DNA from: Carnobacterium_A antarcticum | Lineage (GTDB): Bacteria; Bacillota; Bacilli; Lactobacillales; Carnobacteriaceae | Assembly (NCBI RefSeq): GCF_042658365.1 | Contig: NZ_JBHSQC010000023.1 | Length of the DNA stretch: 64,000 bases | Direction: 5' to 3' (one strand) | Shown: positions 1-8,307 of the stretch, one piece after another | Layout of the letters: every line of letters starts with the position of its first letter | Numbering within the stretch: the first letter of the stretch is position 1 | Translations under genes and position numbers: made by a program | Notes under the pieces: generated by a model | Told to the model about the DNA's origin: nothing | Databases searched by the model: none | Seen by the model: the letters and a program-made list of their open reading frames with translations, nothing else

Positions 1-37
1 CCCTTGGTTAAACCACCTTACACATTTGGTTCGTTTT

Positions 38-222
38 GCTTTGTTCAGTTTTCAAAGGTCATTTCCTTCTGTTTTGACAACTTCTAAATAATAACACTTC
101 TTCAAAAGCTTGTCAACCGTTTATTGAATAATTATTTATTTTAATTGTATAAATATTCAAGTAACCGCTTCATTACTTTTAACGACTCAGTTATAATAAC
201 ATATCTTTATTTAAACTGTCAA
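38..222 (-). promoter_or_regulatory. Tandem rRNA operon promoters P1 and P2 with boxA leader
   Basis: Read on the minus strand, P1 has a TTGACA box (217-222), an 18-nt spacer and TATTAT (193-198). P2 has TTGACA (111-116), a 17-nt spacer and TATTAT (88-93). Downstream, at about 38-58, lies a boxA-like antitermination sequence (CTTTGAAAACTGAACAAAGC), typical of rRNA leaders in Firmicutes. Two near-consensus promoters followed by boxA are the hallmark of an rrn operon. The 16S gene itself would start beyond the left edge, so the operon identity is an inference. Confidence 0.8.
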
Positions 223-399
223 CTGTTAAATGAACTTTTTTCAAAAACAGTTTTTTCCGTTCATCGCAATGCAGCAACGTGTTCTAATATATCAGGGATT
301 TGACGATTCGTCAAGCTTTAATAATAGGCTTATTCTATTTATTTAACAGCAAGAGAACATTCCACCTTAAAACACCGATTGTTCTCTTGCTAAACCGTT

Positions 400-1167
400 T
401 CACTCTTTTTCTAATAAATAAGAAAAATCGTATTCTTCTTTCTTTACGATCATTAATAATCCGTCACCTAAAGGAACAATGCTGGATTCCAATGCTGGAT
501 GCTTCATTACTACATCAAGAAACAAATTGAGTTTACGATGAATGGCTCTAGATCGTTTGGGTATGTCTTCTTTCGGCAACAAAATCGTTCCGCCTTGTAA
601 TACATCATCGACAACCAGCATTCCACCTACTTTTAACAGTCGCATACACTCAGGAAAGAAATCATAATATTTTGATTTCGCGCTGTCCATAAAAATAAAA
701 TCATACGGTCCTTTTAAATCTGGGAGAATATCTGCTGCTTGCCCTTCTAAAAGAGTCACTTTATCGGTCAATCCTAATGCTTCGTAGTTTTTTCGGGCTT
801 TTTCAATCATTACATCGAAACGATCGATAGTTGTCACATGTCCTGATTCCCCTACATACTGAGCCATCAAACTAGACGAAAAGCCAATTGCAGCCCCTAT
901 CTCCAGGATTTGTTCCGGTTTTATTTGCCCTAGAAGCAAACTTAGAAAAACAACTGTTTCATGGGGAATGATCGGGACACCTTTTTCGTTAGCTTCTCGT
1001 TCAATTTCTCCTAACTTACCCGATAAAGGTTTTTGTTCTTTTCTCAAAAAATCTACTATCTCTCTTTTAACTACCGGACGGTCCATCATTTCATTTCTGG
1101 CTGTTTTAACTTCTTTATTCTCCATCTCAATCTCTTTTCCCTTCTCATTAACGAACTGCTCGTTCAT
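400..1167 (-). CDS. SAM-dependent O-methyltransferase (TrmR/YrrM-like)
   Basis: Class I methyltransferase of the COG4122 family, 255 residues if the first start is used. The SAM-binding motif ILEIGAAIGFS is near residues 87-97, and the acidic motif FIFMDSAK near 157-164 fits the metal-binding site of caffeoyl-CoA-type O-methyltransferases. Bacillus homologues (TrmR/YrrM) methylate 5-hydroxyuridine in tRNA; that substrate is only inferred here. The ATG at 1167 has a close AGAGGA ribosome site. A second ATG 14 codons later is possible, so the first residues are uncertain. It stands alone, just downstream of the rRNA promoters and on the same strand. Confidence 0.8.
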   Translation of the reverse strand: MNEQFVNEKGKEIEMENKEVKTARNEMMDRPVVKREIVDFLRKEQKPLSGKLGEIEREANEKGVPIIPHETVVFLSLLLGQIKPEQILEIGAAIGFSSSLMAQYVGESGHVTTIDRFDVMIEKARKNYEALGLTDKVTLLEGQAADILPDLKGPYDFIFMDSAKSKYYDFFPECMRLLKVGGMLVVDDVLQGGTILLPKEDIPKRSRAIHRKLNLFLDVVMKHPALESSIVPLGDGLLMIVKKEEYDFSYLLEKE

Positions 1168-1356
1168 ATTCCTCTTTTAAACTTAAAAGCTCTTTCTATT
1201 ATAGGACGCCATCTCTTTCCAGACAAGCGTTTGTTCTCGTTACAACTATTTGGTTTATATTTATCGCAGCATTCCTAAAAGCATTGTATCCATTATATTC
1301 GATGTGGTACTATCAAAGTATGAAAACTAATTCATCACTTAAAGGAGGATATCGTA

Positions 1357-1995
1357 ATGTTGATTAAATCACTCTGTATTCCTAAAAAGAATCTGACTAC
1401 TGTTAAAGAAAGTGCCACTCTGCAAGAAGCAATTGATATTCTTGAAAAATCAGGTTATCGTTGCATCCCAATCTTAGACGAAAGCGGCACGATTTTTAGA
1501 GGAAATATTTATAAAATGCATATTTACCGACACAAAGCTAATAACGGCGATATGAATTTACCGGTTACGACACTCTTGAAAAATGCCACAAAATTCATTT
1601 CTGTTGATTCTTCATTCTTCAAAGTATTTTTTACCATCAAAGAATTGCCTTACATTTCTGTTTTAGATGAAGAAAACCGTTTCTATGGTATTCTGACCCA
1701 TAGCTCTCTTTTAAACATGTTGCAACAATCATGGAACGTAAATTCCGGCAGCTACGTTTTAACGATTGCTTCTTCTGGACAAAAAGGCGATTTAGCCAAC
1801 ATGACAAAAATCATTAACCGCTATTGTTCGATTTCAAGTTGCATCACCTTAGACGCTGAACGCGAAGAAATCGTCCGTCGTACGATGATGACTTTAGAAG
1901 CTGGTGTTACTAAAGAAACCGTCGATCATATTTGCGAACACTTAGACAGAAAAGGTTTCCGTGTTGTAGAGATCGAAGATTTAAAAAATAATTAA
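1357..1995 (+). CDS. cbpA: CBS-pair/ACT-like protein, probable c-di-AMP binding protein CbpA
   Basis: A 212-residue soluble protein with two CBS modules (about residues 5-60 and 70-122) followed by an ACT-like domain (about 130-208). The same architecture and length occur in the CbpA proteins of Listeria and enterococci, which bind cyclic di-AMP. The start has an excellent AAAGGAGG ribosome site 7 nt upstream. It is a single-gene unit closed by a strong bidirectional terminator shared with the convergent queT. Ligand binding is inferred from architecture only; another adenylate ligand remains possible. Confidence 0.7.
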   Translation: MLIKSLCIPKKNLTTVKESATLQEAIDILEKSGYRCIPILDESGTIFRGNIYKMHIYRHKANNGDMNLPVTTLLKNATKFISVDSSFFKVFFTIKELPYISVLDEENRFYGILTHSSLLNMLQQSWNVNSGSYVLTIASSGQKGDLANMTKIINRYCSISSCITLDAEREEIVRRTMMTLEAGVTKETVDHICEHLDRKGFRVVEIEDLKNN

Positions 1996-2015
1996 CGGTA
2001 TGCCGCCATTATCTC

Positions 2016-2052
2016 AAAAAAAGCTGAACGTTTAAAACGTTCAGCTTTTTCT
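2016..2052. terminator. Bidirectional terminator between cbpA and queT
   Basis: An 11-bp perfect stem (AAAGCTGAACG / CGTTCAGCTTT) is flanked by A and T runs on both sides, so it can end transcription of both convergent genes. Confidence 0.9.
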
Positions 2053-2062
2053 ATGCACTTGA

Positions 2063-2554
2063 CTATCCTTCAATTCTTTCACTGAAATGAATTTTCGAAT
2101 CAAGGTACTTCATAACAGGAGCTCCAATAGCCATAACGCCGATTTCCCCTATTCCTACAGTCAAATAACCAAACCAAAACGGTACGCCGAAAGCTAAATT
2201 TAATTCCCAAGCAATCAAAGCCGAAACAATTGTAAAGACTGCTGTGTTGATCGCCATTTTACCCCAAATATTGGGAACTTTGCGAATTAAACCACTGGCA
2301 ATCAAAAGCGACAACAGCGAGTGCCCAACCCCAAAAACTAAATCGTAACCAACCATTGTCGAAAAAAACAAATTCGAAATAAACACTCCGCCGACAATCC
2401 CGATGATGTATTTACGATTAAAGACCACTAAATGGTTAAATATTTCGGCTACTCGAAATTGCAAAGCACCAAACGAAATCGGGGCCAAAATCCCTGTTAC
2501 TGCTACATATAAAGCTGCCACGATTGCATTTGTGACGATATTTTTTGTTTTCAT
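2063..2554 (-). CDS. queT: Queuosine precursor transporter QueT
   Basis: A 163-residue integral membrane protein of the QueT family, the substrate-binding (S) component of an ECF transporter for queuosine precursors. About five or six hydrophobic segments are visible, starting with IVTNAIVAALYVAVTGIL. The family signature FRVAEIFNHLVVFN lies near residues 33-46. The assignment is strengthened by the preQ1-I riboswitch directly ahead of the start codon. The energising EcfA/EcfT subunits are not in this window and would be shared from elsewhere. Confidence 0.9.
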   Translation of the reverse strand: MKTKNIVTNAIVAALYVAVTGILAPISFGALQFRVAEIFNHLVVFNRKYIIGIVGGVFISNLFFSTMVGYDLVFGVGHSLLSLLIASGLIRKVPNIWGKMAINTAVFTIVSALIAWELNLAFGVPFWFGYLTVGIGEIGVMAIGAPVMKYLDSKIHFSERIEG

Positions 2555-2562
2555 GTGTGAAT

Positions 2563-2601
2563 CCTCCTAGTTTTTTTATGTGGGATGGTTGCGAACCACA
2601 T
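2563..2601 (-). promoter_or_regulatory. preQ1 class I riboswitch
   Basis: On the minus strand the sequence TGTGGTTCGCAACCATCCCA closes with CACA and continues into TAAAAAAACTAGGAGG. P1 is formed by TGTGG (2596-2600) and CCACA (2579-2583). The A-rich tail then forms the H-type pseudoknot of preQ1-I aptamers. The tail runs straight into the AGGAGG ribosome site of queT, so ligand binding should hide that site and block translation. Confidence 0.92.
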
Positions 2602-2687
2602 ATTCAATAACTCAATTATCATACCACTTCAGAAAATGAAGTTCAATCGAATAACAGCAACCTTTGGCCTCTCCATTGTTTGCCGAC

Positions 2688-2718
2688 AAAAAAACACCCG
2701 CAAGCAATTCCGCGGATG
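2688..2718 (-). terminator. Terminator after mazF
   Basis: Minus-strand hairpin CATCCGC / GCGGGTG followed by seven T residues, 24 bases past the mazF stop codon. Confidence 0.85.
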
Positions 2719-2741
2719 TTTTTTCGTTTAATTAAATGGAG

Positions 2742-3092
2742 TTAAATCGTTTTTGAGAGACCGACACTAATTTCTAAAGCTGCATTGATCTTTTTCATCA
2801 TATGCTGGTCTAATTGCGTTACTTTTTCTCTTAAGCGTTGTTTGTCAATGGTGCGTATTTGCTCCAACAAAACAACTGAGTCCTTTTCTAAATCAAAATT
2901 TGCCGCTGACACCTCTACATGGGTAGGCATCTTTGCCTTTTGGATTTTCGCTGTTATCGCAGCCACAATAACTGTTGGGCTGTAGTGGTTTCCTACATTG
3001 TTTTGAATAATCAAAACTGGACGCATGCCGCCTTGCTCCGATCCTACAACAGGCGATAAATCAGCGTAATAAATCTCTCCCCGTCTTACCAT
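2742..3092 (-). CDS. mazF: MazF/NdoA-type mRNA interferase toxin
   Basis: A 116-residue PemK/MazF-family endoribonuclease, the toxin of a type II toxin-antitoxin pair that cleaves mRNA at short sequence motifs. It opens with the family motif RRGEIYYADLSPVVGSEQGG and continues with the conserved RPVLIIQNN near residues 24-32. Length and sequence match Bacillus NdoA. It follows the antitoxin frame by 26 nt, and alr lies just upstream, the arrangement known from Bacillus and enterococci. The sigB stress genes that follow in Bacillus are absent. Confidence 0.93.
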   Translation of the reverse strand: MVRRGEIYYADLSPVVGSEQGGMRPVLIIQNNVGNHYSPTVIVAAITAKIQKAKMPTHVEVSAANFDLEKDSVVLLEQIRTIDKQRLREKVTQLDQHMMKKINAALEISVGLSKTI

Positions 3093-3118
3093 AGGTATTT
3101 CCTCCTTACAATACCTGG

Positions 3119-3370
3119 TCAGAAATGGGCGCTGGCCTCTTTTTCACAAACTTCAAATTCATTACAAATATCAAGGTTGATACGAGACATTTCCGCATAT
3201 CCTTTACGCAAGGTATCATATATAGTTAAGTTTTGGTCTGAAAACTGATCTACCACTGCATTCGTTAAATTGTTTTTATTTATTTTTGATTGAATCTCAT
3301 AGCGTTGACTATCTTCAGTAATATGACGGTTCAATTCTACCTTAAAGAACCGGCCTTTTTCGCTCCCCAT
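3119..3370 (-). CDS. mazE: MazE/NdoAI-type antitoxin
   Basis: The C-terminal part, RKGYAEMSRINLDICNEF, matches the toxin-binding tail of NdoAI-type antitoxins, and the preceding FKVELNRHITE region fits a ribbon-helix-helix DNA-binding fold. I place the start at the ATG at 3370, with a G-rich site (TTGGGGG) upstream, giving 83 residues, close to the usual 80-95. The frame stays open to a TTG at 3532, which would add 54 residues unlike other antitoxins. The protein should neutralise MazF and autoregulate the pair. The start is the weak point. Confidence 0.7.
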   Translation of the reverse strand: MGSEKGRFFKVELNRHITEDSQRYEIQSKINKNNLTNAVVDQFSDQNLTIYDTLRKGYAEMSRINLDICNEFEVCEKEASAHF

Positions 3371-3510
3371 GAACCATACCCCCAATGAATAATTCCCTCT
3401 TCTTTTATGAAGTAAATCGGTATTAATATATGGGTCAATGGTAACATGAAACACTCGACTTTGGAACCTTCTAAAGAGAGTTCTCATAAAAGTTGATTTT
3501 TCTGCCATAG

Positions 3511-3533
3511 TTTGTTCGAAGATAGCGAACAAA
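3511..3533 (-). other. Hairpin directly after the alr stop codon
   Basis: TTTGTTCG and CGAACAAA form a perfect 8-bp stem with a 7-nt loop within a few bases of the alr stop codon. No T run follows, so it is not a standard terminator. It may stabilise or process the alr-mazEF message. Confidence 0.55.
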
Positions 3534-3536
3534 TGA

Positions 3537-4655
3537 TTAAATATACTTCCTTGGAATACGGGTGGTTAAACCACATGTAACTTCATAGTGAATGGTATGT
3601 AAATAATCCGCAATTTCCTGCATTGAAATAGTTTCGTTTTGACTTTGGCCGACTAAAACCACTTCTGTTTTTTCTGCAACTTCATAAGGCAAACGAATCA
3701 TGCATTGATCCATACAAACTCGCCCAACTATTTCACATCGGTGCCCTTCAACCAATACGTCGTGCCCTTGTAAATCTCTACGCCAACCGTCACCATAACC
3801 AATCGGAATCGTCCCAATCCATTCTCCTTCATGTGCGCGATAAGTTGCGCCGTAACCAATCGTTTCACCTTCTTGCATTTGCTTGATGTGACTAATTTCG
3901 CTGCTGATTCTCATAACAGGTTTCAAAGGGTAAGGTTCTGGCAACAGACTTCCAGATGGGTTTAAACCATACATCGCGATACCGAAGCGAATCAGGTTCG
4001 AGGAGCATCCTTTATGCCATAATGCTGTCGCACTATTAGCGGTGTGTACGAAAGGTGGTTTTTGATGCAGGTTGCTGATTAAAACGTTGAATTTTTCCAT
4101 TTGCTGATTGAAATGCGATTCATCTCTACTATCTGCTTTAGCAAAATGGGTAAAGATGCCTTCAAAATAGAGGCTTTCATTTGCTTCAAACCATTTTTCG
4201 ACAGCTTGAACTTCATCGGCAGTCTTAAATCCGATTCGTCCCATTCCAGTATCTAAAGCAACATGCACAGCTAGCTTTTCCGTTCTGTTACTCTTCTTCA
4301 AAATAGCTTGAGCTTGATCAAGCCATTTGATACTGCTTACAGCAACGCTAAGTTTATTCGAAGCCATCAATTCCGTGTAAGCTACGTCCACCAACCCCAA
4401 TATTAAAATAGGTTCAGTAAAACCAGCTTTCCTTAATTCTAATGCTTCATCTAAAATAGCGACACAAAATCCTGTTGCTCCAGCTTCTCTTGCTGCCTTT
4501 GCAACTTCAACGGCTCCATGTCCGTAGCCGTCTGCTTTAACCACTGCATATAAAGCAGTGCCTTTATCCATCCACTGAATCTCCTGTTGAATATTGGAAA
4601 TGATGGCCTGCGTATCAATATAAGCAATGGTTTTTCGGTGTATTCCTACGACCAC
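3537..4655 (-). CDS. alr: Alanine racemase
   Basis: A 372-residue PLP-dependent racemase that makes D-alanine for peptidoglycan. The PLP lysine is K40 in VVKADGYGHG, near the N-terminus of the TIM barrel, and the C-terminal beta domain carries the conserved GYGDGWRR and GRVCMDQ segments. Translation starts with GTG at 4655 behind a GGAGGG site. It lies 30 nt downstream of acpS on the same strand and is followed by mazEF, a gene order conserved in Bacilli. D-Ala made here would feed the Ddl and MurF encoded nearby. Confidence 0.96.
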   Translation of the reverse strand: MVVGIHRKTIAYIDTQAIISNIQQEIQWMDKGTALYAVVKADGYGHGAVEVAKAAREAGATGFCVAILDEALELRKAGFTEPILILGLVDVAYTELMASNKLSVAVSSIKWLDQAQAILKKSNRTEKLAVHVALDTGMGRIGFKTADEVQAVEKWFEANESLYFEGIFTHFAKADSRDESHFNQQMEKFNVLISNLHQKPPFVHTANSATALWHKGCSSNLIRFGIAMYGLNPSGSLLPEPYPLKPVMRISSEISHIKQMQEGETIGYGATYRAHEGEWIGTIPIGYGDGWRRDLQGHDVLVEGHRCEIVGRVCMDQCMIRLPYEVAEKTEVVLVGQSQNETISMQEIADYLHTIHYEVTCGLTTRIPRKYI

Positions 4656-4685
4656 TTCTAAACAACTCCCTCCTTCAAAACCTTT

Positions 4686-5039
4686 TTAGTTTGTTTCTAA
4701 GATTACTTGGGCAGCAGCAATCGCATCTGTATGCGTGATTGAAAGAAACACATTCCCATCGAACGGACTTTTCGTCACAATGGGTTTGCCTTTTGCATTT
4801 GGCAGTATTTCCAAATCATGAAAACCTAACTTGCCGATGCCCGTTCCATAAGCTTTTGAGAATGCTTCTTTCGCAGCATAACGTCCTGCTAAGAACTCAA
4901 CTTGACGGGTTCCTTTTAATTTTTCAAAAATATCTCTCTCAGCTGAAGTCAATACTCGTGCAGCAAATGTCGCTCTTTTTAAAAAGGCATGTTCGATACG
5001 CTGAATTTCAGTTATATCTAAACCTATCCCTACAATCAT
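4686..5039 (-). CDS. acpS: Holo-[acyl-carrier-protein] synthase
   Basis: A 117-residue phosphopantetheinyl transferase that loads the 4'-phosphopantetheine arm onto acyl carrier protein. The magnesium- and CoA-binding motif GLDITEI is at residues 6-12, and the second motif RYAAKEAFSKA lies near 53-63. Length is typical of AcpS. It is the first gene of an acpS-alr-mazEF unit, placed after cshA as in Bacillus, but here a repeat element separates it from cshA. Confidence 0.95.
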   Translation of the reverse strand: MIVGIGLDITEIQRIEHAFLKRATFAARVLTSAERDIFEKLKGTRQVEFLAGRYAAKEAFSKAYGTGIGKLGFHDLEILPNAKGKPIVTKSPFDGNVFLSITHTDAIAAAQVILETN

Positions 5040-5220
5040 CTTGAATCCCTCTTTTTATGTAACGTATTTAAACTTGTTGAACTCCACTATGTATAATGTA
5101 ACGATTGTATCTTAATCAGATACATGAGCTTATATTAGCAGATTATGAGATACTTGTCACTTAATAATACCCATCTTGTCCCTAGTATTTTTTACTGCAT
5201 TTAGTTTAAGATAATAAAAA

Positions 5221-5449
5221 AGGGAGTGAGACAAAAAGCGTTTAGACCCGAATCTTCTACTTCGCATACCGTATCCCTAAGCAGCTAAAGCTGCAAGGGC
5301 TAAGGAAACTGGAACGGATAAGCGCTGTATGGTCACAGACCATCGAGCATTATTCGTGAAGTCGACGTCGGGTCTGCTTTTTGGAACACGTTCTAGAATA
5401 AATATTTGGATATGCAAAAGAGGTTGGGACTTTTGTCCCAACCTCTTTT
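5221..5449 (+). repeat. Structured dispersed repeat, copy 1 (long form)
   Basis: A 229-bp intergenic element that recurs in inverted orientation at 37660-37833. Read on the plus strand it starts GGGAGTGAGAC and ends in a 15-bp hairpin whose outer arm is AAAAGAGGTTGGGAC. Inside, CAAAAAGC plus AGACCCGA pair with TCGGGTCT plus GCTTTTTG, and ACGGATAA pairs with TTATTCGT around an ATGGTC/GACCAT hairpin. This copy carries about 53 extra bases (near 5255-5308) with their own GCAGCT/AGCTGC hairpin that copy 2 lacks. The end hairpin also serves as the cshA terminator. Confidence 0.85.
5415..5449. terminator. Terminator hairpin at the end of repeat copy 1
   Basis: A 15-bp stem with a TTTT loop, flanked by A and T runs, lies 14 bases beyond the cshA stop codon. 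It is part of the dispersed repeat. Confidence 0.85.
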
Positions 5450-5462
5450 ATCTTTTTTCGGT

Positions 5463-7025
5463 TTAGTCTTTGCTACGGATAGTAAAGTTACGTTCTCCGC
5501 CGCCTTGACGACGATCAGAAGAAGGTTTACTACGACGGCTATCGCCACCGGTTCCGCGTTTTTTGTCAGCATTGTAGCTTCCGCCACCACGACGTTCAGC
5601 TGGTTTGCCACTGCTGTTGCGGTTACCGCCACGGTATCCGCCGCTCTTGCCTTTAGCAGGTCCACGTGATGAAGAACCGCTGCGACCTTTAGCTCCGCCA
5701 CCACGACCAGGTAATGGGCGTTCAGGGGTGATTTTAACTGGAACTTCGCTTGGGTCTTTAGAAACACTCTTCAAGAAAGCTGCAGCTAAATCTTCAGCTG
5801 TATACGTTTCTAACAATTGAGCAGCTGCTTTAGCGTAACGGTCTAATCCATTAGCGTCAACAATTTTGCCAACGGCATCGATTGTTGCTTGGATTTGTCC
5901 TTCAAAAGCTTCCGCATTTGTCGGTGGACGTAGAGCAGTCATTTTTTTCTTCGTCAAGTCTTCAATCACACGCAAGTAACCCATTTCGTTTGGTGTAATG
6001 AATGTTACAGAAACTCCTTCGTTCCCTGCACGGCCAGTACGGCCAATACGGTGAACGTAGCTTTCTGGATCTTGAGGAATATCATAGTTGTAAACGTGAG
6101 TCACACCTGAAATATCTAATCCACGTGCTGCTACGTCTGTTGCTACTAAGATATCTAGTTTACCTGATTTAAATGCTTTCAAGACACTCATACGTTTTTG
6201 TTGAGAAAGGTCACCATGGATTCCTTCAGCACGGTAGCCGCGCATTTCTAATCCTTTAGCTAATTCATCAACACGACGTTTAGTACGACCAAAGACGATC
6301 GTCAATTCTGGAGCTTGAACATCTAATAGACGTGTCATGATGTCGAATTTTTCGAAGTCTTTACAACGAACGAAGAATTGTTCGATCAAGCTGTCAGACA
6401 TTGAAGTAGCTTTGATACTAACGTGTTCAGGGTCTTTCATGAAACGTACACCAATCCGTTTGATTTGGCTTGGCATAGTTGCTGAGAACAACAATGTTTG
6501 ACGTTCTGCTGGAACTTCATGAATGATTGTTTCGATATCATCAATGAATCCCATATTCAGCATTTCATCTGCTTCATCTAATACTAGTGTTTCTACATGG
6601 TTTAATTTCAATGTTTTACGTTTGATATGGTCCAATAGACGACCTGGAGTTCCAACAACAATATGCGGTTGGTCTTTCAAAGCACGAATCTGACGGCTAA
6701 TATCTGCTCCACCGTAAACTACTTGAACGCGAATTTTTTTATCGCGGCTCAAACGGAATAGTTCTTCTTGTGTTTGGATTGCTAATTCACGTGTTGGTGC
6801 AATAACTAATCCTTGAACTGCACGGTTGGTAACATCAATTTTTTGTAACATTGGCAAACCGAATGCTGCTGTTTTACCTGTACCTGTTTGTGCCTGCCCG
6901 ATAACATCTTTGCCTGCCAATGCCAATGGAATAGTTTGTTCTTGAATCGGAGTTGCTTCCTCAAATCCTAAACGTTCCACTGATTGTAGCAATTCTGGTA
7001 TTAATCCTAATTCTGAAAATTTCAA
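5463..7025 (-). CDS. cshA: DEAD-box ATP-dependent RNA helicase CshA
   Basis: A 520-residue RNA helicase acting in RNA decay and ribosome assembly, especially in the cold. Walker A (AQTGTGKT) lies near residues 45-52, followed by the PTRELA, DEAD and SAT motifs, and the HRIGRTGRAG motif of the second RecA lobe. From about residue 430 the tail is rich in Gly, Arg, Ser and Lys, a typical RNA-binding extension. The longer open frame begins at TTG 7040, but those bases contain the GGGAGGA ribosome site, so the start is the TTG at 7025 (MKFSELGL). A leader of about 250 nt precedes it. Confidence 0.94.
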   Translation of the reverse strand: MKFSELGLIPELLQSVERLGFEEATPIQEQTIPLALAGKDVIGQAQTGTGKTAAFGLPMLQKIDVTNRAVQGLVIAPTRELAIQTQEELFRLSRDKKIRVQVVYGGADISRQIRALKDQPHIVVGTPGRLLDHIKRKTLKLNHVETLVLDEADEMLNMGFIDDIETIIHEVPAERQTLLFSATMPSQIKRIGVRFMKDPEHVSIKATSMSDSLIEQFFVRCKDFEKFDIMTRLLDVQAPELTIVFGRTKRRVDELAKGLEMRGYRAEGIHGDLSQQKRMSVLKAFKSGKLDILVATDVAARGLDISGVTHVYNYDIPQDPESYVHRIGRTGRAGNEGVSVTFITPNEMGYLRVIEDLTKKKMTALRPPTNAEAFEGQIQATIDAVGKIVDANGLDRYAKAAAQLLETYTAEDLAAAFLKSVSKDPSEVPVKITPERPLPGRGGGAKGRSGSSSRGPAKGKSGGYRGGNRNSSGKPAERRGGGSYNADKKRGTGGDSRRSKPSSDRRQGGGERNFTIRSKD

Positions 7026-7311
7026 TATATTTCCTCCCAATTTTAGAAAACCTTAAAGAGAGATTTTTGCGAAATACAGGTACCATCATTGCTTCACATC
7101 AGATGCACCTGTTGCTTGTCACTCCATATAAAAACCTAGTGCCCATTCATAATGAATGTTTCACCTGATTTCTCATTTCATATCAAAAGCTTGGATTATT
7201 TCCCAAGCTCCTCTGCTTATCTATTTTCACAAAACCCTCATTGGTTTTATCTTTTAATTAAATCTTTCGTTTAATCTAAACAATCTTACCACGTCTATAC
7301 AGGTTTATCAA
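7026..7311 (-). promoter_or_regulatory. cshA promoter and long 5' leader
   Basis: A minus-strand promoter TTGATA (7306-7311), 17-nt spacer, TAAGAT (7283-7288) predicts a start near 7276. That leaves about 250 nt of untranslated leader before cshA. Long leaders are common for cold-induced RNA helicase genes and often mediate autoregulation. I see no known riboswitch in it. 7312-7435 holds no recognisable gene. Confidence 0.6.
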
Positions 7312-7435
7312 ACAAATTGCTTATTAGATTTGATGAACACGTTTCCTTTTCTAAATATCGTTCCGATGTGGTTTCCGGTTGCGCTTTCTCGTCCTTCGCC
7401 CTCATCACCTTCACAGAATAGACGTCTCAAAAGCA

Positions 7436-7475
7436 AAAAGCCTCCATTCTAATTTAATTAGAGTGAAGGCTTTTT
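7436..7475 (-). terminator. Terminator after the Bax-inhibitor-like gene
   Basis: AAAAAGCCT...AGGCTTTTT stem with inner pairing across an AT-rich loop, 20 bases beyond the stop codon; nearly symmetrical. Confidence 0.85.
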
Positions 7476-7495
7476 CTAGTTATTTTAAACAGCTC

Positions 7496-8206
7496 TTAGC
7501 TTCGTCTGTCTCCAAAAATACGCAACAAGCTGATGAAAATGTTAATGAAATCTAAATACAAGTTAAGTGCTCCAGTGATAGCCACCGCACCTAACGGTTG
7601 TTGTCCGCCAAAACGGATATAGATTTGTTTTAATTTATGAGTGTCGTAAGCTGTGAAACCAATAAAGATAAAGACTGTAATGATCGACAAGACAAAATCA
7701 GCAGGACCGCTGTGCAAGAACAAGCCATTCACAACCATAGCGATGATCAGACCGATCAAAGCTCCTCTTAATTGCCCTCCGAACGACGACATATCGCGCT
7801 TTGTAAAAAAGCCAACTAGGCTCATTCCAGCAAATGTACCCGCAGTCATTAAGAATGCTGATCCAATACTGCCTAATTCGTAGATTAAAAAAATACTGGC
7901 CAGAGTAACGCCATTCAATAATGCAAAGGCTATGAAGCCGACCAAAGATGCACCGGCTGATTTCAACTTCGCACCATTAGACGCCAATTTCATGACTAAA
8001 AACAATTCGGCTATAAATAAACCGATCATTCCAAACGGACTGCCGTAAACTAAATTGAGCATAAACGTACTTTGAGCAGTATAGAAGGCCGTGATTCCTG
8101 AAATAGCTAACCCTAAAGTCATATAGCCATAAACGGAAGCGAAAAATTTGGCCATCGTATCTTCATTGACATGATCATTGGTTACATCTCTTCGTTGAAC
8201 GTTCAA
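7496..8206 (-). CDS. Bax inhibitor-1/YccA family membrane protein
   Basis: A 236-residue protein with seven predicted membrane segments, the BI-1 fold. Bacillus YetJ of this family is a pH-sensitive calcium leak channel; function here is inferred only at that level. The C-terminal membrane region has the typical FTAYDTHKLK motif and the closing segment LYLDFINIFISLLRIFG. Translation starts at TTG 8206, 9 nt after GGAGG. It sits between murF and cshA on the same strand and ends at its own terminator. Confidence 0.88.
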   Translation of the reverse strand: MNVQRRDVTNDHVNEDTMAKFFASVYGYMTLGLAISGITAFYTAQSTFMLNLVYGSPFGMIGLFIAELFLVMKLASNGAKLKSAGASLVGFIAFALLNGVTLASIFLIYELGSIGSAFLMTAGTFAGMSLVGFFTKRDMSSFGGQLRGALIGLIIAMVVNGLFLHSGPADFVLSIITVFIFIGFTAYDTHKLKQIYIRFGGQQPLGAVAITGALNLYLDFINIFISLLRIFGDRRS

Positions 8207-8307
8207 ATTTGTTTTCCTCCTTCGACTGAATTATTAACACTAGTATAGCAAATTTTCTTATTCGCTAACTCCGTCTTAAGTCGGATTCTTTCTCGCGAAC
8301 CCTTTGG

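Noticed and set aside
5393..5767. 124-residue minus-strand frame at the cshA 3' end
   Set aside because: Overlaps the Gly/Arg-rich tail of cshA in another frame; low-complexity Ala/Val product.
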